DNA from: Elgaria multicarinata webbii
Lineage: Eukaryota > Chordata > Lepidosauria > Squamata > Anguidae
NCBI RefSeq assembly: GCF_023053635.1
Contig: NC_086175.1
Coordinates: forward strand, 22,360,740-22,424,739
DNA: 64,000 nucleotides
Direction: 5' to 3'
Shown: positions 1 to 12,700 of the stretch, piece by piece
Layout: every line of letters begins with the position of its first letter
How positions within the stretch are numbered: position 1 is the stretch's first letter
Translations under genes and position numbers: made by a program
Notes under the pieces: model-generated
Seen by the model: the letters and a program-made list of their open reading frames with translations, nothing else
The model's database searches: none
What the model was told of the DNA's origin: nothing

Positions 1-969
1 ACTTCCACACCTGTATCAAAAACACAGTCCCAGAGCTTCCTCCCTCCGCAGAAATAAATGGGGGCCTGGAGAGCAGGAATATTTTGTGTGCACATCATAA
101 CAGGCACGGAGCTCTAAATTGGAGTAGCCATGCTCTAATCGTTTGCCTCAGTCAAGCCTCTTTAAAATGAGTAACAAGTGTATGGAACTAACACTTTTTG
201 AACTATTCCTGTGATTATGGGAGTGGTCGTAAGTACACTTACCTAGAAAGGAATTCCACTGAAAGTTCTGGAAGTTTCTTCCGCATAACACATTTAGGAT
301 TGGGGTATTAGTTGATTTGAGGGCTGTCTACATGCAGGAAAATCCCTGTGTTGGCTGTGGATTTGTGCCCCGTCGGTTAGATGATGCAGGTGCAGGTTCA
401 CGGCCACTGCAGGGCTTTCCCACGATGCCGCATTTTGAAAAAGTTGGGAATTTACCCCGACTTTTTCATCAGGAGCAATGTCAACATGCTGCTTCTGCTG
501 TGTAACATTGCTCTGTAGCCAGTCCAGGACCAACCAAGGGGTGGAGCCTGGTGGAAGGCAACCAACGATTGGTCACCTTCCACTAGGAAGAGGGTGGTCT
601 TTGGGGCCCAGATGGCTGCCCAGAAACCCCACATTCCCTCCTCAGTGGGCTGCAATCATGTGTACTCTTCAATAGGAATAAGTCCTATTGAATATGTTAG
701 TAGTAAAGGGAATATGGATAGGCCTATTGGAATATGAAGTAGGAACGTCTTGATTTTTAATAAAGAAGCTATGATTCTTCATAGTAGGTGGTGATTTATA
801 TTAATTGTTGAGAGCTTAAATCTGACATAAAATATAAACACATGCTCTCTCTGATTAGTGTTGACTTGATCAAATTGGATATGTTTTCTCCATTAAAAAA
901 ATCCATTCCTAATATCCAATAAGGCAGTATTTTGGATTATCATCCTAGGATATTCTCTATCTTTGACAG
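1..969. other. SCEL intron, partial
   Basis: No exon is supported here. Short open frames between 294 and 675 lack splice context, codon bias or any recognisable family. The last 30 bases resemble the conserved intron end found before each SCEL repeat exon. Confidence 0.6.
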
Positions 970-1032
970 AAGCGAAGATCTGGACGATCTCATAGAAATA
1001 AAAACATCTACTATAGATCAAAATAAAAAGCG
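970..1032 (+). CDS. SCEL: SCEL repeat exon A
   Basis: A 63-nt exon after acceptor tttgacag and before donor gtgagt. It encodes the repeat core SEDLDDLIEIKTSTIDQNKK, with a split Arg codon at each border (phase 2 in and out). It is the first repeat exon visible in the window. Its 5' flanking intron is less like those of the following copies, so it may be the edge of the recently duplicated block. Confidence 0.9.
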
Positions 1033-1294
1033 GTGAGTCTTAAAACTAATATTTAGCTATCTATCCATCTATAATTATTTCTAGGTCTCCAGAACTTTAC
1101 AAAAATTTTATTCCCCCCCCCCCCCCCCGGTCACAATACACACACTGTTACAAGAACTGAAGTGTTAGCAATATTTTCTATGACACATCTTAGCATATTC
1201 TCTATCTTTGATAGAAGCCAAGAACTGGATGATCTCATAGAAATACAATCATCTACTGTGGATCAAAATAAAAAGCGGTGAGTCTTAAAATGAA

Positions 1295-1328
<34 letters not shown>

Positions 1329-2267
1329 GTATTATTTCTAGGCTTCCAGAATTTTACAAAAATTCTGTTCTTTCCCCCCCAATCACAATACACACACTGT
1401 TACAAGAACTGAAGTGTTAGCAATATTTTCTATAACACATCTTAGCATATTCTCTATCTTTGACAGAAGCCAAGAACTGGATGATCTCATAGAAATACAA
1501 TCATCTACAATGGATCAAAATAAAAAACGGTGAGTCTTAAAACTAATTTATCTCTCTTTCTGTCCTTCTCAAATCATTTTAGGGCTGCCTTTAAGAGGGC
1601 CTATTGCTACTGTAGTCCTGGACTACTTGCAGTACATGCGTCCCATTGGACACCCTGCAAAAAAGTGCACAGGGTCATAGGGGAATGGCCGTAGTTCAGC
1701 GGTAGGGCACATGCGTTGTATGCAGTAGGTCCCCTGGCATCTCCAGGTAGGAGAAATCCCTGTCTGAAACCCTGCAGAAGCCACTGTGTAACTCCAGCAG
1801 TTCTGTATATTTCATCTCATTTACATTTTTTTTTTCATTTCCCCCCAATATATATGTTACAAGAATGGCAGTGTTAGCAATATTTTCTATAACACATCTT
1901 AATATATACTCTATCTTTGATAGAAGCCAAGGACTGGATGACCTCATAGAAATAAAAACATCTACAATGGATCAAAATAAAAAACGGTGAGGCTTAAAAC
2001 TAATTTCTCTCTCTCTCAAATGATTTCTGTGCCGACTTTAAGAGAGCCTACAGCTACTGTAGTCTTGGACTACTTGCAGTGTGTAAGTCCTATTGGACTC
2101 CTTACAAAAAAAAGTGCACAGTATTATAGGGGAATGGTTGTAGTTCAGTGATAGGGCACATGTGTTGTTTGTGGAAGGTCCCTTGGCATCTCCAAGTAGG
2201 AGAAACCTCCAGCAGTTTTGTACATTTCATCTCATTTACAAAAATTATGTTCTTTTTTTCAGTCACA

Positions 2268-2305
<38 letters not shown>

Positions 2306-5300
2306 TTACAAGAACTGAGGTGTTTGCAATATTTTATATAATACATGCCAGCATATGCTCTATCTTTGACAGAAGTCCAGACCTGGATGATCTCATAGTA
2401 ATGCAATCAACTGCTATGGATCAAAATAAAAAATGGTGAGTCTTAAAACTAATTTCTTACAGCTTCTGTGGTCTTTGATTATTTGGAGGACTTGAGACCC
2501 ATTGAGCACCCTGCAAAAAAGTGCTAAAATTTATTGTGCGTCCACTCTCTGCTCTTTGCGTGGCAATGTGCATGCACAGCTCTCCCACAGTCATAGCTCT
2601 CCACATGTGGTAGGAGCACACCTGGTGGAAGGATGTTGGTGGCAGCAGAATACCGTGGACAATACAGTGCATCTGTCAGGGAGCAGATGTTTGGAATGAG
2701 TGAGAGACCGGATTGTCCCCTAGTTTTTAAAGGTACATTTCCCTTGCTAAAGCAGTCCATTAGGAATGCGTGTACAAGCAAAACTGTCGCTCATTGAAGT
2801 TCTCCAAATTCCATCTCTAAGCTCATTCCACCTTGTGTTCTTATCAGATAGTGATCTTTGTTTTGTTCTTCTCACACGAAAATGTGTGAGTATTTTTGTC
2901 TGTATTTTTCCAAATGTACCCATCAGTTGTGCGCATCATGAAATGCATGCATTCTTCTCCCATTGGTTAAAACAGGTTTGTGCACATTTTTTACATGTCT
3001 ATTTTTCAAATGTGTGTGTGTTGTTGAACTTATTTTTGGGATCTGCAAATCACATTGCAAGCTCAGAAAGGTACAGACTTAGACTGCAGATTGCCTTCAA
3101 GTCACTGTTTGGTCCGGAAGGCACAAACTTGGTAAATCCTGATCAAAAACAGACTGAAAGGAATTTTTTCATACACCTATAGTGCTCCAACAACTCATTC
3201 TTGCTTGGCTCTACTAACTGATTCTGTAGTTTGTGTTTTTAAGTTCAATGCTTCAAAGTAATAGACTAACAGGAAAAATATGCCATGTGGTGGTATCATG
3301 TTTATCTGGACATTGTGGGTCTTCTGCTCCTTTCAACAAGTGTCAGAATATTTACAAATTACTACAACCCATGCAGCCCAATCCTTTACATATTTACTCA
3401 GAAGTAAATCTCACAGCATTCAGTGGGACTAACTGTCAGATAAGACTACTTAGGGTTGGCAGTTTTAGGCAGTAGCCCTATACACAATTACCTGGGAGTA
3501 AGCTCCATTTAACTCACTGGGACTTACATCTGAGTAGACTTGCATAGAATTGTGCTGCTAGTAGTCAGAACTGCCCAGAGAGCTTCGGCTATTGGGCAGT
3601 ATAAAAATGCAATAAATAAATAAATAGTAACCATTATGACAATTCCCTAATGCAGCTAATTGACAGAGGGGAACCCTTTACTCCAGTCTGCCACCATTCC
3701 ACCAAACCCCAACCTCTTTCCCTCCTTGTGCTACCTCTGCTTGCTTAGGCTCAGCTAGACCTGTGAGACCACTGGTTGTTTTAAAGAACGAGGCCTTTGT
3801 GGGGACGTTTGCAGCAGTAAAACCTCTTTGACTCCAAAGTCACCTCAAGCAAGAGTGGGGTTGTAGCCAAAGCTTGTGTGTGAAGAATGGACTCCGTTCT
3901 CTGCTCTCCGAGCAGCCTCATTTCATTAGACTGATGGAACAGTGGAAAGGCCTAGTTCAGAGTACATGCTCTGCATATAAAATGGTGGCTGGCACTGAGG
4001 GCCATTCATTTAGTAGAGCTTTAAAGCTTTGGCACAAACACAACAGGCATTCAAAATAAAGGCTAACTAGCCAGTGTGAAAATTTGTGACGAACGCATTC
4101 TCATTGGGAATTTTCCCATAAGAGATGTTCCCCTTTCCCTTTTAATATTTTATTTCTCCCCCCCCCCCCTTGCCTATTTGTACAGTATAAGAAGAGAGGA
4201 GTAATTAAAATATCATGATTAGACTGCTTTTTCTTACTCCGGCTCTTTCTTCCTTAGGGCACCTGAACAAGGCTCTGAATCTGCCAATATTCCAGGCAAT
4301 CAGTCAGACACAAACAATTCATACCAGGTCACAAGAGGATCCAGGTACAGTACTTGTAAATCTATAAATTCCCTATTTACTTTTTCCTCTAGCTGCAAAA
4401 TGTTGTCTCTGGTATAAAGACCTACCAAACTGAGATTTCTTAATGAAATTAGGTTTTCCCAGTTCTACAACTCCTTGCGCGTACAGGAGTTCTAATGCAC
4501 ACATGGAACTTCCTCACCTGTAAATATTACCTGTTCAATTCAGTGAAATGAACAGGTCTGCATAAAGGAATGCTCACACAAGGCTGCCCCCTCTGTGTTG
4601 TGCAGGGGCTACATGCGTGCATTGAGCTGTGGCTTTTCTCAAAAGCTCATTTTACGACAAAGATGCAGAGTGCTGAACGAGAACAGGCCAAATTAAGGGA
4701 TACTCCTTCATTACTAGGCCCACCAATGATAGGGCCCTGAAGTTGCACAGCTCAAGAACCAAAGGGCTTCATGTGTTCACTAGTTCTAACCCACAGATCC
4801 GTTGCAAATATAAGCCCTTTTCAGCCATTCAGATACTGGGTATAATTCAACAGATGAGAATGCCAGCCTTGCCCTTCTCAGTTGTTGCATTGGTCGCCCT
4901 CTACATATTGAGGCTTTGTGAAGAGAAGAATCTCTTATAGATTCCTGGAGGAGAAGTCTATCAATGGCTACTAGCCCTGATGGCTATGTGCTACCTCCAG
5001 TATCCGAGACAGTGAGCCTATATGCACCAGTTGCTGGGGAACGTGGGTGGGAGAGTGCTGTTGCAACGTGTCCTGCTTTGTTGGTCCCAGGCCAACAGCT
5101 GGTTGGCCACTGTGTGAACAGAGTGTGTGAAAAGTTCAGAGTGAAAAGTGTGAAGCAACCTGTGAAGAGCCCATATTATGGCTTGTTCCCATGCCACTGT
5201 TAACCTTCTGGAAACTGAGGTAATGCTGGTGTAGCAAGGAACCGCAATGTGGACTCCTCCATCTGGTTCTGAGCTTCTCACATTACCAAGTGGCATGGGA

Positions 5301-8300
5301 AGGAGAGACACTGCTACAACCCCATGGTGCCAAAATAACATAACTGCCTAGCCTTAGTATGTGGTCATCTATCGCCTGGTCTACGCATACATCAGAACAA
5401 GTTTTTAGAATCCTGAGTGGACTCTACCACTTCAGGCTGTGAGTAGGGAAGCCATTTTAAAAAAAATTCTTTGCACACCAATGAAAAAGGATCTAGCCCA
5501 GGACATTCCTTGTTGTGCTGATTTCCTACTTGCAGTGTTTTCAAAACTATGATCTGCAAGGTGAAGGCTAGGGATCACAGAATTCTACATCCTACCTTAT
5601 TCTGATGCATCTGAAGACCAGGACAGTAGTCACCTATAATGATGTGTAGAATTGTGGTAAAAAAATTCTCACCAGTGGGTAAGACATAGAGTGTCATCAG
5701 TCGGGGTTCCCTACCGTCGTTTCTTTGTCCCCACTCCTGTTCCACATTACTTCCTCTTTCTTCCCGGAGAAGAAAGAGGAAGTAAACAAAGACCATGTAG
5801 CCCATTTAGGGGCCATTTTTATTGTGCCACTTTTCCTGCACACAGCAGGAAACGGCGGCACATTCCATTCCCCCCCCCAAAAAAGTCGGATTAAAGGGGG
5901 TCCATTTTGTGATGGAAAAAAGGAAAGGAGTGGAAGGCAGGAGGCGGCATCTAAAGGATGTGTGAAAAACCATGAGTGGGCAGTAGCAAGTGTGCGATAA
6001 AATGCTCATCTGATAAACCCTGTAGAGGAGGAACAGCTTTCCATGTGTAATGTGTCAAGTTACCACTTGATAAGTGTCTGTATCATCCAATGCTTCAAAA
6101 ATGCAGTCAAGATTGGGGCCTAAAATGATGAGCAAAGAAACCTAGCATAGGATGCAATTGTATGTAGACATTGCCTTTTCTTTTTCTTTTTTTCTATATT
6201 TATTTTAGAGAATGAAATTCTCTACATGTTTGTGTATATTTCAGCTATAATTCCTCAAGCAGTCACTCAAGTCCAAAGGACACTATTGTGTACACCAGAA
6301 CATATGAGAATAGGTACCTGAAAAATACATGTCGTATTTTTCCCACGTATTTCCTTGCATACTAATTCCAAAAATAACTGTTTAAACACAGCTTGTTTAA
6401 ACAACAGCAATGTTATTTTTCAGCTACAGCATGCCTAACCTGATATTTCTGGTTTCTTGAATGCATAATAATATAAAACTATTAGAGATTAGCGAGAACT
6501 TACTGGAAAAGGAGATCAATATTCACAGGCTGAAGCCGCAGTGCTGCTATATGGCTAAGCTTAGTTAAGCTTATTGATTCCAATGGGTTTAGCATGCTTA
6601 ATGCTGGACTGCATATGACCCAGGTGTATTTTAAGAGTGTGTCTGTAGGTATGAACACATGCATGTAAACACAGAAGAAGAATAAAGATTTATGAAGTGC
6701 AGATTTATAGAGTGTGACTGAGCAAGCTCAATATACACTACCAGCCAGGTATGTTTGCCTACCAACATGATCAATCTCCTGGTTTTGCTACCTGGCTGGG
6801 ACTGTGAACCAAGCTGGTTTGGGGTTCAAACAACTAACAATAGACATAGTTTCGAACTGTGCAGTTTCTGGCTCAGTTTCCACTCTTCCATACTATTCTT
6901 TTTTGTTGTTTTATGATGGTTTTAATTTTTGTGAACCGCCCAGAGAGCTTCGGCTATTGGGCGGTATAAAAGTGTAATAAATAAATAAATAAATAAATAA
7001 AATATTCTATATTGCACCAGAAGAAAGAACGTTATTTATTTATTAATTGAAATGCTTATAAACTTGCCTTTCCTTAAAATGCTTAAGGCAGGTTAACAGC
7101 ATCATAATTTAAAACCATTCAATTAACACAGAAATGAGATCTTTGAAACTATAAATAAATAAATGCAAAGATAGCACAGCTTCTTTTCTCTGAAGGCTGA
7201 ACAAGATGTTATAAACACAGATGCAAGCATATATTGTGGTGGGCTGGGGAGGAAGCACTTGGAGGTATCATTTGGAGTAGAGGAAGGGTAATGAAAGTAT
7301 GTTATTTAGGACTGCACTAATATGACAAAATTCAGTATATTCAGGGTTTTATTCTTACATGCATTCTGATATGGTACAGTCTTTTTGGGGAGACTATACA
7401 ATTGGTTTCATGTAAGGAAGGAGACATTTTTCTGGGATGTTTCCTTCCCCATTGTGACTACTGCAAAACTTGATAAGTTCCAAGATCTAAGGGCATGTCT
7501 ACACCATGCCTAAATCCTGGGGTAGTCCTGTTTACATGACTCACAAGGGATCCTGGGAGCAACCCGGGATGAGCAAGGTCTTACCCCAGGATATCAGGAA
7601 CTGTGAAAAACCTGACTTTTCCGCAGTTCCGGGACCATCCCGTGAAGCATGGCCATGTGGCCGCTGCTCCTGGGTCATCTCGTCCTCCCCGTGAGTAGCG
7701 GGGCACTTGAAATCAGCACAGAGCTGCATGGTGGCAGTTCATGTCCATCAGGGTTGGGGGGTGGGAAGCGGGGTCAGTTTTTTAAAAAAAATTTTACCTT
7801 TTGTGGTGGAGCACAAGTGCGCTCTTCTCATTGTTGTATTTTTAAAATGGCAGCCGTGACGTCCTTCCAGGATGTTGCGCTGCCGTCAAGACACCTAGGG
7901 AGAATCGCAGAAGCCGTTAAGTCTGTAATCCTCCCCCTACACCCTTGTGGTGTAGACATGCCCTAAGTGATGTGTTTGGAGTTAGATGTGCAATGCAGTC
8001 TTAAAAATGTTTACCTGTCAGTAATTATAATTTGAAGTCAGCAAGATTCACTTCCAGGAAGAAAAAGAAAGAAAGGAACCTCTCGTGCAAGCACTTGAGT
8101 CATTGCTGACTCCTAGAGGGACGCCTGCTTTCGCTGACGTTTTCTTGGCAGACTTTGCAGCGGGGTGGTTTGCCATTGCCTTCCCCAGTCGCAGTTACCT
8201 TTCCCCTAGCTAGCTGGGTACTCATTTTACTGACCTCGGAAGGATGGAAAGCTGAGTCGACCTGAGCCAGCTGCCTGAGAACCAGCTTCGGCTGGGATCA

Positions 8301-9747
8301 AACTCAGGCCGTGGGGAGAGTTTTGGCTGCAGTAACTGCTGCTTACCACTCTGCGCCACACGAGACAGGAAAGCATGGTTAAAATTAAGCATTTACAATT
8401 TTACTATCAAAAAATATCAAGGTATGTTCTAACATACCTTTCTTGAAAAACAGAAGAATAATCCCAGCCAGAATATGTGACTTCATCTGCATATTGCTAT
8501 CCAATTTAATATTTTCCAGAGGGACAGTTTTGTTAGCAAAAGTAACAAAGAGTGTTGTGGGGCCTCGAAGGCTAACAGATTTATTATGGTATAAGTTTTC
8601 TGCATTTCATTTCTCTTTGACTTCAGTGTTTGAAATCCCACCTCCACCATCCAGTAACTCTAATGAAGCATCTAATGAAGTAGACTCCAGCCCATGAAAG
8701 TTTATGCCATAATAAATTTGTTAAGGTAGTATCCTATTGAGCCTGTGTGCTTGCAGGATCAACTACTTGCACAACGTGCCTTTTCCGCCTCTAAAAATCA
8801 CCCCAAACAAGCAGAAACACTTGTTTCCAAAAAGGGGCAGGTCAGAGGACTCTGCAGAAAGGAATTCCATTGACTTATCCTGATCTGGAAATGAACATTT
8901 ATTCTCGTTTCTGGGGTTATTTGTAGAAGTGCAAAAGTCCCATTGCACAAGTGGTTGCTCCCGTGGGCGCAACAAAACCAGCGAAGACAGAAAAGTCCTG
9001 TCAGATACCCCCCTTAGCATTTAAGGGGCCACAAGACTCTTTGTAGTTTAATCTTCCATCTTTGCACAAGCATCTTTATAACCAGAGTAATATAAACAGC
9101 TACTGCAATTCTTGTGTTGACTTATTTCTGACCCTCCTCTAGATTCCCGAAGCAATAATGCACTGCATTCTAAAACATAAAATAATACATTTTATGTTTT
9201 CTTATTTCATCTTGTGTCTTATATTATACTGAATGTTTTTCATGTATGTCAACATCAGTATGTTTCTCTGTTATTTTAGAAGTCTGTTACTTCTAAAAAT
9301 ATAATGTGGTTAAGCATGTACTTAAGATTTTTTTTAAAAACAAAAAATCTTTAGGCACAATTCTTATTCTGCAAAAGCCCAACTTTAACTAATGGGAGCT
9401 GTGAAAAAGCGAGGTTTGTGCTCTTACTAAACTGCAAGACCTGAGTCTTCTCTGTCCACCTCCACTGTTTCTTTGATTATTGTTTTTTTAAAAAAAATTT
9501 AAAGAGCCACTTTATATGGGCTGTATATTTCTGCAGTCTGCCTTTGGGTTTGTGTGGATGGCTTTGATGTTGCTTCATGATGTGCTCCCTTTGCTGAAGT
9601 GCAAACGTGAAAGGTAAAAACTATTGTTCATCACTTAGCACATGTTCTTTGTATTACAGCCGATTTCCCCATGATGCTTATGAAGACAACATCTCTAGGA
9701 AATCTATTAAAACTGTTTACTCTACTTCTGATAGGTAGGTGTGTGTA

Positions 9748-9788
<41 letters not shown>

Positions 9789-12700
9789 TGATCACTGCAG
9801 GTGAGGAGAGAAAGGTAAAGAAGGTAAAGTGTGGAGAAGCAGCTTGTCAATTTCCATAACCCACAAGTTATTTACACTAGTTTTTAAGGCTTCTCCCAGG
9901 TTCACATGTGCACATACTTTACTTAATTCTCTCCCCTTTTGTGTCCACTGTACTCAATGACTAACTGCTGAAGGTGTGGACTGATTTCACTGGAAAATAT
10001 TGCACTTGAGCTGATATCACTTGATATGGAAGCTCTGCCTGCGATGTCAGATTTGTGTCATTCCATTCATACACTGAATTGTCACTTGATGTTCCTGTCA
10101 TCACGTGATGGACATGAGTGCATGACTGGGACAGCCCTTTAGCTAGATTTGCTGCTGAGATGAAACTGACAAAGGGCTTCTTTGCTTTTGCCTGAGGCTA
10201 GTCAGTTTCAGATCATCAATTAATTCCTTTAACAAGTTCTACCCACATAGCACCTAATATATAGCCTTGTTTTTAAAGAGGAGAACTGGCATTACAGTAG
10301 GCTATTTCCTCTGCAAAAAGGCTATCTTCCCTTCTAGACTGAATATTGTGCCACTGCTTTTCAATCAGGATTTGCAGGATTATCTTACAGAGAGTAAAAT
10401 GCAGTAGCAGTGTGTTTTGAATGGACTGTCTGGAAATACCTAAGTTTCCCCTTAGGACATTCACTGTTTGTCTTCAAAATAAGCAACTATTCTTCAAAAT
10501 GATGTTGCCCCCAACACTATAACAAAACATTTCTCTATCCTGGCAGAAACTGATATGGTGTTTCACACTTTGACAATTTGGTGGAATGAATAGCAACTGT
10601 GCAAGATTGCTCAGTAGTGTGGCTGTGCTGCTCCCATTCATTTCAATGGGGGCTTCCACAGGAGAATTTCTGTGTGGATTGTGCCTAGTGCCTTCAGATG
10701 TCTCAGCATTGCTGCAAGCCCCCTCTTTGCAGGCTGAGCAATTGTGGGAAGGTCACAGTAAGTTGCAAGCATGGGAGTGTGAGGATAGCGGTACCATTTC
10801 TCATGGGTGAATGCCCCCATGTGTTCCTTTCCTTTTAGTATAATGCACTCAATAATTTCTGTTCTTCCACAGGGCCGTTATTGAAAAAGAAATGTGCACT
10901 TACTGCCGGAAGCCCTTGGGCACAGACACGAAGATGATCCTCGATGCTTTGCAGATTTGTTGTCATGCAACTTGTTTCAAGGTAGGAATATATTTCGTCT
11001 ATGGTCATAAAGTATGCATGAATATGTATTATTCCCTCCCCCACTTCAGTTAGTCAGCATTCCGTGCCCACTGAGCATGCTCAGTCCTCATTGGCCTGGT
11101 TCAGACAACACGCTAAACCATGCTGCTTAACCACAAAATGGTTAAGGGAATGCATTAATTCCCTTAACCATTTTGTGGTTAAGCAGCATGGTTTAGCACG
11201 TTGTCTGAACCAGGCCAATGTGTGCTTGCGGGGCTCCCCTCCTTAAAGCCCCCCCTCTCCCAGTTCTAAAGATCTTTTGTACTTCTGCAGACCTTCCATG
11301 AGCCTACTGGTAGAAGCATTTTCTTATTTCTTCAACTAAATGTAGTTTGTCGTTATGTCTGAATGAGAAACTGCAGTTAACTTTAACTAGGTTTTATCTG
11401 AGCAAGTCAGAATAATAAACCATGATTTGAAGTTGATTTGTTTGGAACCATAGTTAAAATTAACCAAAGTTTGACCCAGTTTGGACATAACAACAAACTG
11501 TGATTAGTTGGCAATGAAAGCTAATGCTCCTGATCTCCTCATAATGTCTGTGCCAGAGGAGGACAAGAGGGGAGGGGGGATACATGAGTCCAGGGCTTAT
11601 TCACTTATCACTAAAACACCAATATTGTCATCTTTTCAGTGCCAGGTTAAGGTTTTCCTGTCCTAGACATTTGATGGCATATGATATCGGCATTTATGCC
11701 AGTTGTTTTATCAGGTCTCAGTATCTTAGTGTACCTGTTTTTTTAACTGTTCTAAATTGTTTTTAAATTTAAGATGAGTTCTTCTCTGTGTTTTTAGAAA
11801 GAATAGCCATATCTAGCTGAGTAACTAAGGAGGACCTTGTAGTTGAATAGTAGACCTTAGAATCAAGGTGTACTGGAATGCAATATCAGAGTGCAGGAAG
11901 CAAGGGGTGGGTGGGTGAAAACCAAAATGGCATGTTCAGATCTGTCAATGACAGTCCAAAAATAAAGAAAAATATATTCACACAGGAAAAACAATGTCTC
12001 CTGATACTAAGGTTTATCTGAGATCTTAGTTCATTTATACCAAAATGCTAGTGAGTCTTCCATGTTTTGCAGACCATAAAGTAACATATTAAAAATGACT
12101 GAGCATTACGTGCTTTCTTGTTTGATTAACTTTTCATAGCTAAAGATTTGTGCTTAACTCTGTGTTTCTTTCCAGTGTGAAGTCTGCAAAGCTGCTCTGG
12201 AAAATCTGAAGGCAGGAGACAGCATTTGGCTTTACAAGAACACAGTGCATTGCACACCATGCTATTCTGAAGTTAAAGGTATTTTTTATTGGGGCTATCT
12301 TCTTGAGGATTCAGTTGTTCGCACATTCGAATAATGTGGACACATTAGAACCATTGAGACTTAAGTTAATCATGACTAAAGTAAGTCCTATTGATTTCAG
12401 TGAATCTATTCCAAGCATTACAAAATCTGGATCCAACCCATTGCATCCAAACTCTGAAACACAGTGCAGTTCCTATTTATGATTGAGTAGATCAGTGGTG
12501 GACAACATGTGTCCCCTGCTGCCTACTGTTGTAGGCCCCGACACTGCCATGCTACCCTCTTTTGCCCCCCCGTCCAAAATCCCAGGGGTGGGTGGGAAAG
12601 GCATCCCTAGATAAGGCTGCTGGCTCTGATATCAGTGGAGTTGGTGAATCCATTCTGATTTCAGTCGGTACTAGTCAGGAGCTCTCCAAGGTGCTGAACC

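Larger units (their letters stand above)
1033..2520 (+). repeat. Tandem duplicated exon-plus-intron units of SCEL
   Basis: Introns between the repeat exons are copies of each other. Each ends with a conserved stretch containing tgttacaagaact, gttagcaatattttctat and ctctatctttga just before the acceptor. Unit lengths (exon start to exon start) are 245, 252, 457 and 449 bp. The two longer units share about 200 extra bases including a SINE. Part of the extra block (gaccctgcaaaaaagtgc-like) recurs after exon E at about 2460-2525 without a recognisable SINE. Confidence 0.88.
6314..9659. other. SCEL intron G-H
   Basis: A 3.3-kb intron with the L2-like tail at 6934, a minus-strand LINE-like AT-rich piece at about 7030-7180, the Harbinger-like MITE, the Sauria-like SINE and the foldback repeat. 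The open frame at 8763-9020 on the minus strand has no supporting feature. Confidence 0.55.

Noticed and set aside
970-2435. CRISPR-like array from regularly spaced repeats
   Set aside because: The spacing is uneven, the repeats are splice-bounded exons with a conserved protein frame, and the genome is vertebrate.
2766-3182. 138-residue frame in the SCEL intron after exon E
   Set aside because: It lies within a dispersed AT-rich repeat found again at 48518, 52640 and 58740, and has no sciellin-like sequence.
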